From positions 1-64,000 of the forward strand of contig JAFISE010000051.1 of the NCBI GenBank assembly GCA_022560025.1: DNA of 64,000 bases, read 5' to 3'. Positions within the stretch are counted from its first letter, which is position 1; every line of letters begins with the position of its first letter. The stretch comes from Stagonosporopsis chrysanthemi (lineage: Eukaryota > Ascomycota > Dothideomycetes > Pleosporales > Didymellaceae). Shown in pieces: positions 20,950 through 30,732 of this stretch. Under the pieces are notes generated by a model. It had not been told where the DNA came from. It saw only the letters and a program-made list of their open reading frames with translations, and searched no databases. A program made the translations under genes and the position numbers.

Positions 20950-21746
20950 TTACCGATATATCTCATCGAACGGTCTCGTATCATTGAAACAGCTCTCCCA
21001 AACCTCATTCACCACCTTCTTCGCATGCGCCTCGTCCTTGATCTGCGGCCTTTGCAACATGGACAACTCGGCGCGCCGGCGCACACACGCCTGCAGCTGC
21101 TCTGTGATACTCCACTGGTTGCGCGTGAAGAACTCGCGTGTGAATCTGCATTCTCCCGAAAGCGTAGACGCGCGGATCTGCACGGCAATTAGCATTTATC
21201 GCCGACTAAAACTGCTTGCTCTACTCCATAGTTCTCACTCACCTCCAAACACGCCTGATGCCGCATATTATCCGCTTGGACCTTCCACTTCAGATGGTCC
21301 CACGCATGCACCATCTCATGCGCCATGGTATCCTCCTGGTGCCCGCGATTCCTGAACTTGTTGGCGCACAGCAGGATCCCGTAGTCCAGAGAGAACCCCC
21401 CAGATTGCTCGTTCGTGCACATCCGACACAGGATGTTCTTCCCGTTCAGATCCCCGCCTAGCTTGTACACCTCATCGGACAGGAACCGGATGATGGGCGA
21501 GTACTGCAGCAGATACTCTTTGTTCGAGTCGCAGCGCTTGCAGATCGAGTCGGCTTTTGTGGCGTCGAGTTCTGTGAAATAGTTCTTCTCCAGCTCGACG
21601 TCCCGGTTGCCGGTCATGCGGCCCATCATGATCGAGAATGTGTTGCTCCAGGTGTAGAATACGGGATCTAGCTTCTGGGGCGCTGGGCCCGGCGGCGCAA
21701 TGGCGGCCGGGTGGGCGCCGGAGGTGGGCTGGGAGGGCGGCGACAT
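20950..21746 (-). CDS. ATP23: Mitochondrial inner membrane protease ATP23
   Basis: Exons 21243-21746 and 20950-21177, intron 65 nt with GTGAGT donor, giving 243 residues, the normal size. The zinc metalloprotease motif is HEMVHAWD (H143, E144, H147). Conserved Cys residues occur in ICKRCDS, LCRMCTNE and ILLCAN, as in yeast Atp23, which is folded by Mia40 in the intermembrane space. Atp23 processes the Atp6 precursor and acts as an assembly chaperone for the ATP synthase F0 part. The N-terminal 25 residues are Pro/Ala-rich and poorly conserved. The gene is divergent from the glutamate 5-kinase gene, 238 bp apart. Confidence 0.93.
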
Positions 21747-21984
21747 GGCGGGAGGGGGAGCGTAGGGCGTGGAGACGATTGACGCGGAGTGTGCAAAGTT
21801 CCCGTCGCATAGTCCAAGGTCGCGATGACGGTCCGTCTAGCGCCATGCGCAAGCCGATGAACCAATGGGGGCGCGAGGGGGAGCTCTTCCAGTCATCAAA
21901 CACCACCTTGCTTGCTTGGTATATGAAAGGTGTATATATCCCCCTCTCAATCTGCCCTTGTCCTCCATAGGAACAGTGAGAGAT

Positions 21985-23581
21985 ATGGCGGTCCACATGA
22001 AGAAGATGCCCGGTCAATTGACCGTGGTGATAAAACTCGGTAATTCGTTCTCAGTACATACCCCCCACTCGGCATGCAAGATGAACTTACCAACCACGCA
22101 CAGGCACAAGTTCTATAGTCGACGAGAGGACACACCAGCCCCTCCTCTCCATCCTCTCCCTCATTGTCGAAACAGCATGCAAGCTACACGCCGACGGACA
22201 CCGCGTCGTCATTGTTTCGTCTGGCGCTATCGGCGTTGGACTACGACAGATGAACCTGCCCCGCCGTCCGAAGCACCTCCCCAAAGTCCAGGCGCTGGCA
22301 GCCATCGGTCAATGTAAACTGTTGGCGCTGTGGGATCAATTATTCGGAAATCTGGGCCAGCCGATTGCGCAGGTACTCTTGACAAGAAACGACATTGCGG
22401 ACCGGACACAATATCAGAATGCGCAGAACACTTTCATCGAGCTGCTCAGTATGGGCGTCATTCCCATTGTCAACGAGAATGACACGCTGGCGGTCACGGA
22501 GATTAAGTTTGGCGACAATGATACGTTGAGTGCCATTACAGCGGGCATGGTGCAGGCAGACTACCTGTTTCTGATGACAGACGTGGACTGCCTGTACGAC
22601 AAGAACCCAAGGACAAACCCCGACGCAAAGGCGATAGAGGTCGTGGAGGATATTGCAGAGCTGACTGCAGATGTAAACTCGGCAGGATCAGCGTTGGGCA
22701 CAGGAGGAATGAGCACGAAGATTGTTGCTGCAAGATTAGCAACAAGTGCTGGTGTCACCACGGTGATCACAAAGAGCTCGAAACCGGGTAACATCTCAGC
22801 CATCATCAGACACGCCGAGCAGCAGCGGAAAGCGAATGCGTCAAGTCGCAACTCCATCAGCAACTTCACAGATGAAGCGGTGCCAAACGTTCACGCCTCA
22901 TCTCACGACCTCTCCACCTCCACCTCATCTCTCTCCGAGGCCCAGAATCAACTCACCGCCGCCCAATCCGCAGAATCCAATGCCGAACCCGTTCCACTAC
23001 ACACCCGTTTCCTTCCAATATCTCACCCAATCCGCGACCGTTACTTCTGGATCCTACACGGCCTTGCCCCGCACGGCACAATCTATATCGACAACGGCGC
23101 ATACAAAGCGCTGCACGACAAAGCCGGCCTCCTCCCCGTCGGCATCGTAGATGTCGAAGGCCACTTCGCCCAACAAGAAGCCGTCCGTATCGTCGTTGTC
23201 AAGCGGCTACCTCCCTCCTCGCTCCCCACCGCCCTCGCATCCCCCACCACAACAGCCGCCCCGCCCACGCCCACCCACACAACGCACACCCATGCTCCGA
23301 TTCCCCTGCGCCATCCTCTTCCGCACACCGCATCGCACAGCCACTTACCCAGCGGCTCGCACACCCCGCTGTTCGAGCTGACGAACCCGGCGCCTATTGA
23401 GATCGGCAGGGCCGTGGTCAACTACTCCGCAGGCGAGATAAGGAGGATCAAGGGCATGCATTCGACGCAGATTGTGAAGGAGTTGGGGTACGCGGATAGC
23501 GAGTATGTGGCTGTGAGGGAGAACATTGCGTTTTTCGGTGTGGAGAGGAGTAGGCCGCCGACGCCGCAGTTGGAGCATTAG
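21985..23581 (+). CDS. PRO1: Glutamate 5-kinase
   Basis: Exons 21985-22039 and 22104-23581, intron 64 nt, giving 510 residues. The join gives VVIKLGTSSIVDE, the kinase N-terminus. Amino-acid-kinase motifs follow: VIVSSGAIGVGLRQM, LLTRNDIADR, VIPIVNENDTLAV, FGDNDTLSA and GTGGMSTKI. The C-terminal part is a PUA domain (GRAVVNYSAGEIRRIKG). Glutamate 5-kinase phosphorylates glutamate in the first step of proline synthesis and is feedback-inhibited by proline. A Ser/Thr/Gln-rich linker of about 70 residues separates kinase and PUA domains, and a His/Pro/Thr-rich insert of about 50 residues splits the PUA domain; fungal enzymes often have such inserts. Start is uncertain among three in-frame ATGs at 21985, 21997 and 22006. 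Confidence 0.95.
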
Positions 23582-24548
23582 AGGCGAAGCTGGGACAGTG
23601 GCTCTGTAGCCACGCTTGATATTCTAAACCGCACTGCCCGCGGACTCAATGTTTACAACGCCCTTGTAATCTGGTATTTATGCTGGCATGGTGTTGCCTG
23701 ATGCATACCGATAGATGTGATGGTCAGATCGCTGCTGAAGTGAGACCAACGATTACATCCTCTGACGATAGTACTCTTGGCTTGGGTACGTGGTCTATCG
23801 GCATATAGCATGGCATGCCCTTCTACACTGCGCTCACATGGTGCCTCGAGGGGCTTGATGGTCAAACTAGATATGATGATTGCAAGGGGAGGACCTTCAA
23901 TGGAATTTGCCAAAATGCTGAACTCTAGCTATGCAAGATCGTGTGCACAATACTGCATCCTAGCACACAATTGTTCGATTGGAATTATATTTGACCGCTG
24001 AGGCCTTCAAGATGCTCTCTGGTTGCGGCAATTGGTGTGGAATTGCCGAATGACGAGCTGATCGGCCATAATTTCGCATTCAGCGCTGGGTATTCCATCT
24101 CGTTATATACCAGGGCTGCGAAGCAACACCACCATAGGGCTGCAATGTCCAAACGATATCAATGCCTGTCTGTGTTTCTTTGCGCGAGAGCCTCACACAA
24201 GCCTATGTTGAGCAATATGTCATAGTCAGGGCACGCATTGATGAGCCCCATTGTACGAAACTATAAAGGCAGGCTTCCATTTCACTCTTTGCATAGATAC
24301 AAGGGAAGACTGGTCCTAGTGAAGGTTGCTAGCGCGGCATGGTTGGCTGACGTAGAGCAAAGCTGGTCGTTGGTAGATTGGAGCGGCTGATATCACCTTG
24401 TCCATGAGTACGCGACTGGATCGACGCAATAGCCGTGAGCAACTCCTGGTATGCATCGCACGAGGGGCGGTATGGCCAAGCTCGAAAAACGTTCGGAATG
24501 ACCGTTCAGAAAGGTGCGCACCTGCTGATAGCGGAGGAGGGTGCCGGG
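23582..24548. other. Convergent intergenic region of about 1 kb
   Basis: Between the stop of PRO1 and the stop of the small gene on the other strand. No coding potential, RNA gene or repeat was recognised. Confidence 0.4.
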
Positions 24549-24805
24549 TCACCGCTGACCTTTCTCTACGGTGCTGATCTTCGGCACCAATTGGCGAACT
24601 TCTTCGTAGTCTTGTTCGTTCGGGGTTATGCCCAAGCGCTGTTCGATTACGTCCGATATGAGGATGCCGACGCCTGCGTACGCCATGACGCCAACGCCAA
24701 TGTACATTCTGGTCTTCGGCGCAAGACCTCTATACCATCTTCAAAGTATTAATGTCATTCAGGCAACGATTGGAGGAGGGAAATAGCTTACTGCCAGACG
24801 CCCAT
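24549..24805 (-). CDS. 67-residue single-pass membrane protein, hidden small gene
   Basis: Exon 1 is 24792-24805, only 14 nt (MGVW plus two bases), exon 2 is 24549-24738; the 53-nt intron has a GTAAGC donor and a TGAC branch site. The protein starts MGVWQWYRGLAPKTRMYIG, has one hydrophobic segment (about 17-33), then an acidic-basic tail (PNEQDYEEVRQLVPK). The aromatic and basic start before a helix, the small size and the tail resemble small mitochondrial or ER membrane proteins that are widely present but unnamed in filamentous fungi; this resemblance is from memory and not a confirmed match. It is divergent from the GH47 gene. The opposite strand in this region has an apparently longer open frame that I regard as a shadow. 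Confidence 0.72.
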
Positions 24806-25276
24806 TTCGAACGTTGTGATCTCAAGATCTGTACGTATTGGACGCAAATCTTATTTACAGACAGCAAGGATACTGCTCCACACTCTCCTCCGTGACTGTG
24901 ACCGACAATTTGAAGCAGACCCGGTTCTGAGGCGGGGTCGAGCTGTTACAGGTGTAGAAGTGTAGAGGATATAACGCGGTGGAAACGGAAGTCGTGCTGC
25001 CAAGGTTGTCCGCCTCGCAGCTGCCACTTTGATCGAGCTGCCACAATGCTCAACAACAAGTCGCACAGTATACTTGACGTTATCGGAGCGCCAATCAGTC
25101 CGATACATCTCACTTCTAGCGGTCAGTGCACAAGAAATGTCACAATAGCCGGCGAACTGAACCCCCACGACTCCGCATCACCTCCGAAACTCCGCAACGG
25201 TGGACAGATGCGTTCGCAAGAGCTGCCTATAACCTGAGGCCGACAACCATACATTGGCGACCCACGACTACTCACT
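24806..25276. promoter_or_regulatory. Divergent promoter region, small gene and GH47
   Basis: 471 bp between two start codons on opposite strands. No motif could be assigned with confidence. Confidence 0.5.
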
Positions 25277-27001
25277 ATGCCCGGCTTTCGCCGCTGGGGC
25301 AAGTCGAAATTCGAAAAGAACCCTGAATCGTCGTTCAAGCTCCTTGCTGCGGTCCTTGTCATTACGTTCTACCTCCTGATCAAAGAGTTCTCGAACCCAA
25401 CGATTCGAACTCGCGATGTACCCACATATGGCGCGCAGATACAACATGCAGTATGGAATGGTACTGGCAGGGCACAAGAGATGAGAGCTGGAAAGGTGCG
25501 CAGTGCCATGAAGTACACATACTGGAAATACAGAGAGAGCGCGTGGGGCGCAGACGACATACTGCCTGTTTCAGGAGGTAACTCAAGCACTAGAAATGGT
25601 TGGGGGGCGTTCATAGTGGACTCTGCAAGCACGCTGGTACTCATGGAGCTTTGGGACGAGCTGGCGCATTCACTGGAGCACATCCTTGGCATCGACTTTA
25701 CACATACTGAGGATCTGGTGGATCCTTTTGAGACTACGATTCGGTACCTAGGGGGCCTCCTTTCGATCGTCGAATTGTACGATGTGGGCATGATACCTGA
25801 GGACGTCCTTCACGGCGAAGCACGCGATCTAATTCTCGAACATGCCGTCACTCTAGCCGATAAGCTTGGCCCGGCGTACGATACACCGACTGGCATGCCA
25901 TGGCCGCGTGTAGATTTCAAGAATTCACGGGGCGTTGCAGATCCGCCATCCGTACACTTCGAGCACCCAGATAAGCCGCAATATGCCAATCCCGCAATTG
26001 GACCTGCGCGAACAGGGTCATCAATTCTTGAGAACCGTGTTCTGACAAGACTTACGGGCGACTCTATCTATGCGAGGAACTCAACACTGGCATGGGCTCC
26101 ATTGGTCTGGTCGAAGTGGCAGACACCTTGGAAAGGCATGGTTGACGCACCAATCGACATCACAACGGGTGCGCCCGTTGGTCGAGACAGGCACTGGGAT
26201 GGCGGCCACGACTCATACTACGAATACCTCCTTAAGATCACACTGCTTGCACCACCATCCGACCCTTACGTCGGTGCTTACAAGATACGCTTTCTGGAGT
26301 CTGCCTACTCATTACGCAGGCGCCTCAGCACGCGGTCTGCGTCCGCACCTGAACACTATATGCAGCACCTTTTCATAGGAAGGCAGGACGGCAAACAGTA
26401 CCACAACCAGCAAGGACATCTCGCATGCTTTGCACCTGGAACCATTCTCCTCGGATCCAAGTTTTACGATCATCCAGACCTCAAAACGTTTGCGCTTGCC
26501 TTGCTAGAGGGATGCCACCACACATACACATCCACCCCGTCCAAAATTGGCCCCGAGAACTGGTCATGGATGCCGAAGTTCAGCTACGACGAACCATTCT
26601 ATTCGCCTGACACAAGTCGTGCCAAGCAGGAGTGGTCAGAGAGCGGCTTCTGGAGTATTGATCCAGAGTACAAGGGACGTCCGGAGTATGTTGAGTCGTT
26701 GTTCTACGCGTGGCGCATTACTGGTGAGCACCGATTTCGCGATTGGGCGTGGGAGGCTTTCTCGGCCATGGAGACATACTGCAAGGCACCGCACGGGTAT
26801 GCGCAGCTTGCGGATGTCTACAAAGTGCTGCCTTCAGAATGGCCAGGGTCGGGTGAGCAAAGATGGATCGATATGCAAGAAAGCTTCTGGGCAGCCGAGA
26901 CACTCAAGTACCTTTGGCTGACCTTCACGGACGTCGAAACCGCCAGTCTCGACAAGTGGGTCTTCAGCACAGAGGGACATGTGTTTAGGATGATTAGATA
27001 A
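25277..27001 (+). CDS. GH47 class I alpha-1,2-mannosidase
   Basis: An intronless gene of 574 residues. A cytoplasmic basic start is followed by a type II signal anchor at about 20-38 (LLAAVLVITFYLLIKEF) and a luminal GH47 domain. Motifs include NGWGAFIVDSASTLVLMEL, the acidic site in FETTIRYLGG, GGHDSYYEYLLK, HLACFAPGT, RPEYVESLFYAWRITG, and the Ca-binding Thr near the end in FSTEGHVF. GH47 enzymes trim alpha-1,2-linked mannose from N-glycans in the ER or Golgi and also help mark misfolded glycoproteins. Membrane anchor and length fit a Golgi or ER processing enzyme and not a secreted one. Confidence 0.95.
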   Translation: MPGFRRWGKSKFEKNPESSFKLLAAVLVITFYLLIKEFSNPTIRTRDVPTYGAQIQHAVWNGTGRAQEMRAGKVRSAMKYTYWKYRESAWGADDILPVSGGNSSTRNGWGAFIVDSASTLVLMELWDELAHSLEHILGIDFTHTEDLVDPFETTIRYLGGLLSIVELYDVGMIPEDVLHGEARDLILEHAVTLADKLGPAYDTPTGMPWPRVDFKNSRGVADPPSVHFEHPDKPQYANPAIGPARTGSSILENRVLTRLTGDSIYARNSTLAWAPLVWSKWQTPWKGMVDAPIDITTGAPVGRDRHWDGGHDSYYEYLLKITLLAPPSDPYVGAYKIRFLESAYSLRRRLSTRSASAPEHYMQHLFIGRQDGKQYHNQQGHLACFAPGTILLGSKFYDHPDLKTFALALLEGCHHTYTSTPSKIGPENWSWMPKFSYDEPFYSPDTSRAKQEWSESGFWSIDPEYKGRPEYVESLFYAWRITGEHRFRDWAWEAFSAMETYCKAPHGYAQLADVYKVLPSEWPGSGEQRWIDMQESFWAAETLKYLWLTFTDVETASLDKWVFSTEGHVFRMIR

Positions 27002-27181
27002 AGCGGTCACAATACGATGCGAAATACTAAGATCAATTCAACATATGGGGATACTTGAGACCAGGAGGCCGAACGCAGAGAGGACACATGGCTAACGTAG
27101 TGGTACGAAAATCTTGTGCGACGATATAAGTCAAGCAGCCATCGAGGCTTTCATATCAGCTGAATAGTAGCAACAACCATC

Positions 27182-27262
27182 GGCGTTGTGGCGGAGTGGT
27201 TATCGCGCAAGACTAGAAATCTTGTTCCTTCGGGAGCGTAGGTTCGAATCCTGCCAACGTCG
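27182..27262 (+). tRNA. tRNA-Ser (anticodon AGA)
   Basis: The 81-nt sequence folds as a type II tRNA: acceptor GGCGTTG with CAACGTC (one G-U pair), anticodon stem CAAGA/TCTTG with loop CTAGAAA, a long variable arm, and T arm GTAGG-TTCGAAT-CCTGC. The discriminator is G. There is no intron. A run of six T follows at once, a Pol III terminator. Confidence 0.95.
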
Positions 27263-27468
27263 AAATTTTTTCGCCCCCTACCTGGCTTTCATGTGCTAGA
27301 CTGCGAATTTGAGCTCCCTAAAAGGTGTCTGTTCAGGGGCCCACCTCTTTTTTTTTCTACTTATACCAGGACGGGTTGCGTCGCGACCCTGCCAAGAAGC
27401 GAGCTGCCGAAGTGCGTCTTCGAGCTTCTGGCTTCGAGCTGCAGCCCCAAACAATCCAGTGCACCAGT

Positions 27469-28052
27469 ATGCCGCCGCGTCCGTTCCCAATCCCGATGCG
27501 CATCGGCACTGATCTCTGCCATGTCCCGCGTATACGCAAACTGCTCACGGATGGCGGAAACAAGAACCGCGCCCCGTTTCAGGCGTTTTTGGCCAAACTT
27601 CTGACGTATCCTGAGCGTGCCTACTTTCGAGGGCGATTTGGGCACGATAATTACATTATTGCCAACCCCAATGCTGCTACGCAATTTCTGGCAGGCAGGT
27701 ACGTGACCGCAAAGCTGTTTGCTTGCAGGAAGCTGTCTGACACAGTAGCAGATTTGCAGCGAAAGAAGCGTGTCGCAAAGCTTGCGATCACCTGTCCAAA
27801 GACACGAGGGGCTTCAAGCATATCATCATCTTCCCGATCGATGAACTTGGGCATACAAAACATCAGAGTCAAAGGCCAGAAGCATTGATTCTATACGAAG
27901 CTCTGGATGAATCCAAGGAGTCAAGGGCAGATCCATTTGATGTGCAAGCCCTCGAGGGTCAATTATGCGAGATCAGCATCACCCATGATGGCGACTTTGC
28001 AAGTGCAGTTGCACTTGTACCCAGCATGAAGCAGGACCCGTCGCGCTCATAA
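27469..28052 (+). CDS. PPT2: Holo-[acyl-carrier-protein] synthase, AcpS type (mitochondrial)
   Basis: Exons 27469-27698 and 27752-28052, intron 53 nt, giving 176 residues. The Mg-binding motif MRIGTDLCHVPRI opens the protein and the join produces FLAGRFAAKEACRKA, the second AcpS hallmark with the catalytic Glu and Lys. The length fits a single AcpS domain, not the longer Sfp type. These enzymes move phosphopantetheine from CoA to the mitochondrial acyl carrier protein, needed for lipoic acid synthesis and respiratory complex assembly. An upstream in-frame ATG at 27325 would add 48 residues that could serve as a presequence; I kept the shorter start because the upstream DNA holds a long T run. 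Confidence 0.88.
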
Positions 28053-28973
28053 TCCGGACAGTGATCAGCTGAGCTGTGCGCTGCGCACCAAAGACTCAGA
28101 CGCCTTCGGGATCTCTAGGTCTCCAAGTAGGTGTAACCATGTGGAGGGGACGGCGCATCGCTATTTAGGACCACGGCGGGCTGACAATCACGCCCTGTCG
28201 TTTCCAATTGAGGGTAGAGATCTGCTTCGTGACAGCCTCGTCTACGATCAATTAGGCATCGACAAGCGAGCCGGACCTCTTTACTCCTGCGGCCCGAATC
28301 GCGGGCGCAAGCGGTCAACTGAAGCTGTTAACCGACGGTGGGCATCACATACGTTCAGCCTTGTTGCTTTGTTGCCAACGCGAGTGAATGACCACAGCTT
28401 CGGGTACCGGCAAAAAGCTTTCCATACACTTGCATGACAGAAATGCTTATTTGAGAAGTAACTTATCACGGCCAGCTTTCCAAGCCTCGAACATTCACAA
28501 ACAATGCATCATAACCGAGTCAAACTGCGCCCCCACAGCCGTTCGCCTAGCCCTGCGCTGTGCACGTTATACCCCTGCGCCTCTACCGCTTCAGCAGACC
28601 GTACGACGCTAAGCATGCGCTTGGCACATCGCAGATTTCCTCTTCTGGTTACCGCTTGAGTGCCACGACATCCCGAGTTGGCCAGCTCTGCGACCTATAC
28701 GAACTATGGGTCCAGTTGGGAGCCAATTTCGCCTACATGCTCATGTCATTGGATCCCAAACATCAGGTTTATACTCATGAGACAGGCGCAGATACTGACC
28801 GGTATTCCATGGGCGGATGTGATCGGCATGTACCGCTGTCGTGAGGCTGATGGGGGTACCTGTTATGAAGACCTCTCTGAGCTGAACTTTGTAGCGTATC
28901 GCATCGTCTTTCTGGTACTTCGACCTCCGCGCGACTCTGTTTCAAGGTCTTGACCTGTACAATTAATACAGCC
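28053..28973. other. 0.9-kb intergenic region
   Basis: Upstream region of the next gene. Only short frames without domain features; no RNA gene seen. Confidence 0.4.
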
Positions 28974-30271
28974 ATGCACGCAAAGGCCATTGCGGCATCA
29001 GCGCTCTTCGCGAGCAGCCTTGCCTCTGTCGTAACGCCGTCAGCCTCCACCTCGGATCCTACCATTACTCCTGGGCCAAACATTGAGCTCTTCAGAAAAC
29101 AGAACAATGACCGCTACATGGGATGGGTGGCCATCTCTGGCGTCTGGTCATCTCAACAGTGTGAAGCGGGTGCTACGTACTACCAGAGTGGAGGTCACTG
29201 GAGATGCTGCGGAACTACAGCAGCTGGCTGTGACATCCCTCAAGCTTGTGTCAACGGCAACTTGATTTACGACGGAGCTGTTATAGGTGCTAGCACATCT
29301 CTAACTTTCGCATGGTACGTGTATACATTGAGGAGACATTCATTATCCTGATCACTGATCGTATACAGCACCGACGTCTACCCCGATCCCACCGACAGCA
29401 CGTTCACTATCTGCAACACTGCGTTCATGTACGAGAATGACCAAGACTCGAGTCCACAGACGAACGTGAATTGTGGAGTTAGTAGCGTGAACTGGTCATA
29501 CTACCGGGTACAGCCTGAGGCTGCAAAAACCACATCTCGTTCGTGTCTAAAGCACCAAGACTTCGATATACACTGACAGCACTCCCAGGTACCCCGAATA
29601 CTCGCTCCACGAGCGCAGTAAGTTCCATCGACAACGGCGACACCAACGCCGCCACGCCAACACTCCTCCCCGAATCCAAAGACTCGGGCTCCTCAAGCAA
29701 AGCCTGGATCGCCGGCGCAGTCGTGGGTCCTATCGTGGGCCTAGCATTGCTCGGCTTCCTCGTCTGGTTCTGCCTGCGCCGCAAGAAGAAGAACGCCGCC
29801 GCCTCCGCCTCCACACCTGCAGCTGTCCACGCGCCCCAGCCCGCACTCACAACCGGCCCCTCGGCTCCGCCCCAGTACTTCCCCCCACCCATGCAGCAGC
29901 AAGCCCCCGCCATGGCCCCCTTCGGCGTCACAGACGGCAAGCAGGCCTGGTCGCCGCACCCCGTCTCCCCCATCAGCCAGACATCGAGCCCCAACCCGCC
30001 GAACATGTACGGCGCGCAGTATCCGCAGCAAGGCGGCCATGCTGGGCCCGGACAGCCTGGACCAGAGTACGCTGCTCCGCAGCCCCAGACTCAGCACGCG
30101 TATAATGCTCCCAGCCCCAGCATGAGTCCCCCGCCTGCGCCGTATGCGGAGAATACAGCGAGTTATCCGCAGGTCCAGCAGCAGCAGGCGTACGAGGCGC
30201 GCCCGTTCTCGACGGAGCTGGATGCTAGTCCGAGTCCGCAGGTGGGTGGTGGGCAGCCGAGGCAGAGTTAG
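28974..30271 (+). CDS. Single-pass membrane glycoprotein with Cys-rich ectodomain
   Basis: Exons 28974-29314, 29369-29538 and 29589-30271, introns of 54 and 50 nt, giving 397 residues. A signal peptide (to about residue 20) is followed by an ectodomain with paired Cys (CCGTTAAGCDIPQAC, ICNTAF, VNCGVSS), a Ser/Thr-rich stalk, one membrane helix (AWIAGAVVGPIVGLALLGFL), a stop-transfer RRKKK and a Pro/Gln-rich cytoplasmic tail of about 150 residues. The second donor, GTTCGT, is rare but gives the only frame-keeping join before a CTGAC branch site. The layout resembles fungal cell-wall sensors (Mid2/Wsc-like), but no WSC domain is present and no ligand can be named. The start at 28974 was preferred to 28950 because it opens the signal peptide. 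Confidence 0.8.
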
Positions 30272-30732
30272 GCTGCTGCGGGGTGATAGTGGTAAGGTAG
30301 GAGTGGCGGTCCTTCGCGACCGGCAGAGGCCGGGACGCAGCGGATGGGCACTCGCCAGTGAGAATCGTGTAAGGCATTGCATGGCATTCAGCGCGTCTAT
30401 ACCAATCATTCGTTATTACAATTGTTGTATGGGTGCGGGCTGGCTGCGGCAGTAAGCCCTGTGATGAGAACATGAGGCTGTGTGAAGAGGACAAGTGAAT
30501 CTTCGTATCCATTGAGATACATAATGACAATAAAACGACTATGCCGTCCATCCATCCAGGTATCGAAAAACCCCCCACACAATCCCCAATAAAAACGCCG
30601 CGCAAAAACGAAAAATGCTCTGTGCCCAGTCTTGTCTGTCCTGTCCTGTCCTGTCCTGTCCTGCACCGTCCCATTCTCACGGCCAAATCGCAACGTCCAA
30701 AGCGCAACACCCACACACCCCAGCCCCTCTCT
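30272..30732. other. Convergent 3-prime region
   Basis: 461 bp between two stop codons on opposite strands; contains the CTGTC repeat listed separately and otherwise the two 3-prime UTRs. Confidence 0.5.
30636..30663 (+). repeat. CTGTC pentanucleotide repeat
   Basis: Five perfect CTGTC units plus a partial one, in the 3-prime region between two convergent genes. Confidence 0.95.

Noticed and set aside
24851..25168. 105-residue reverse-strand frame upstream of the small membrane protein gene
   Set aside because: No domain or splice support; it lies in a divergent promoter region.
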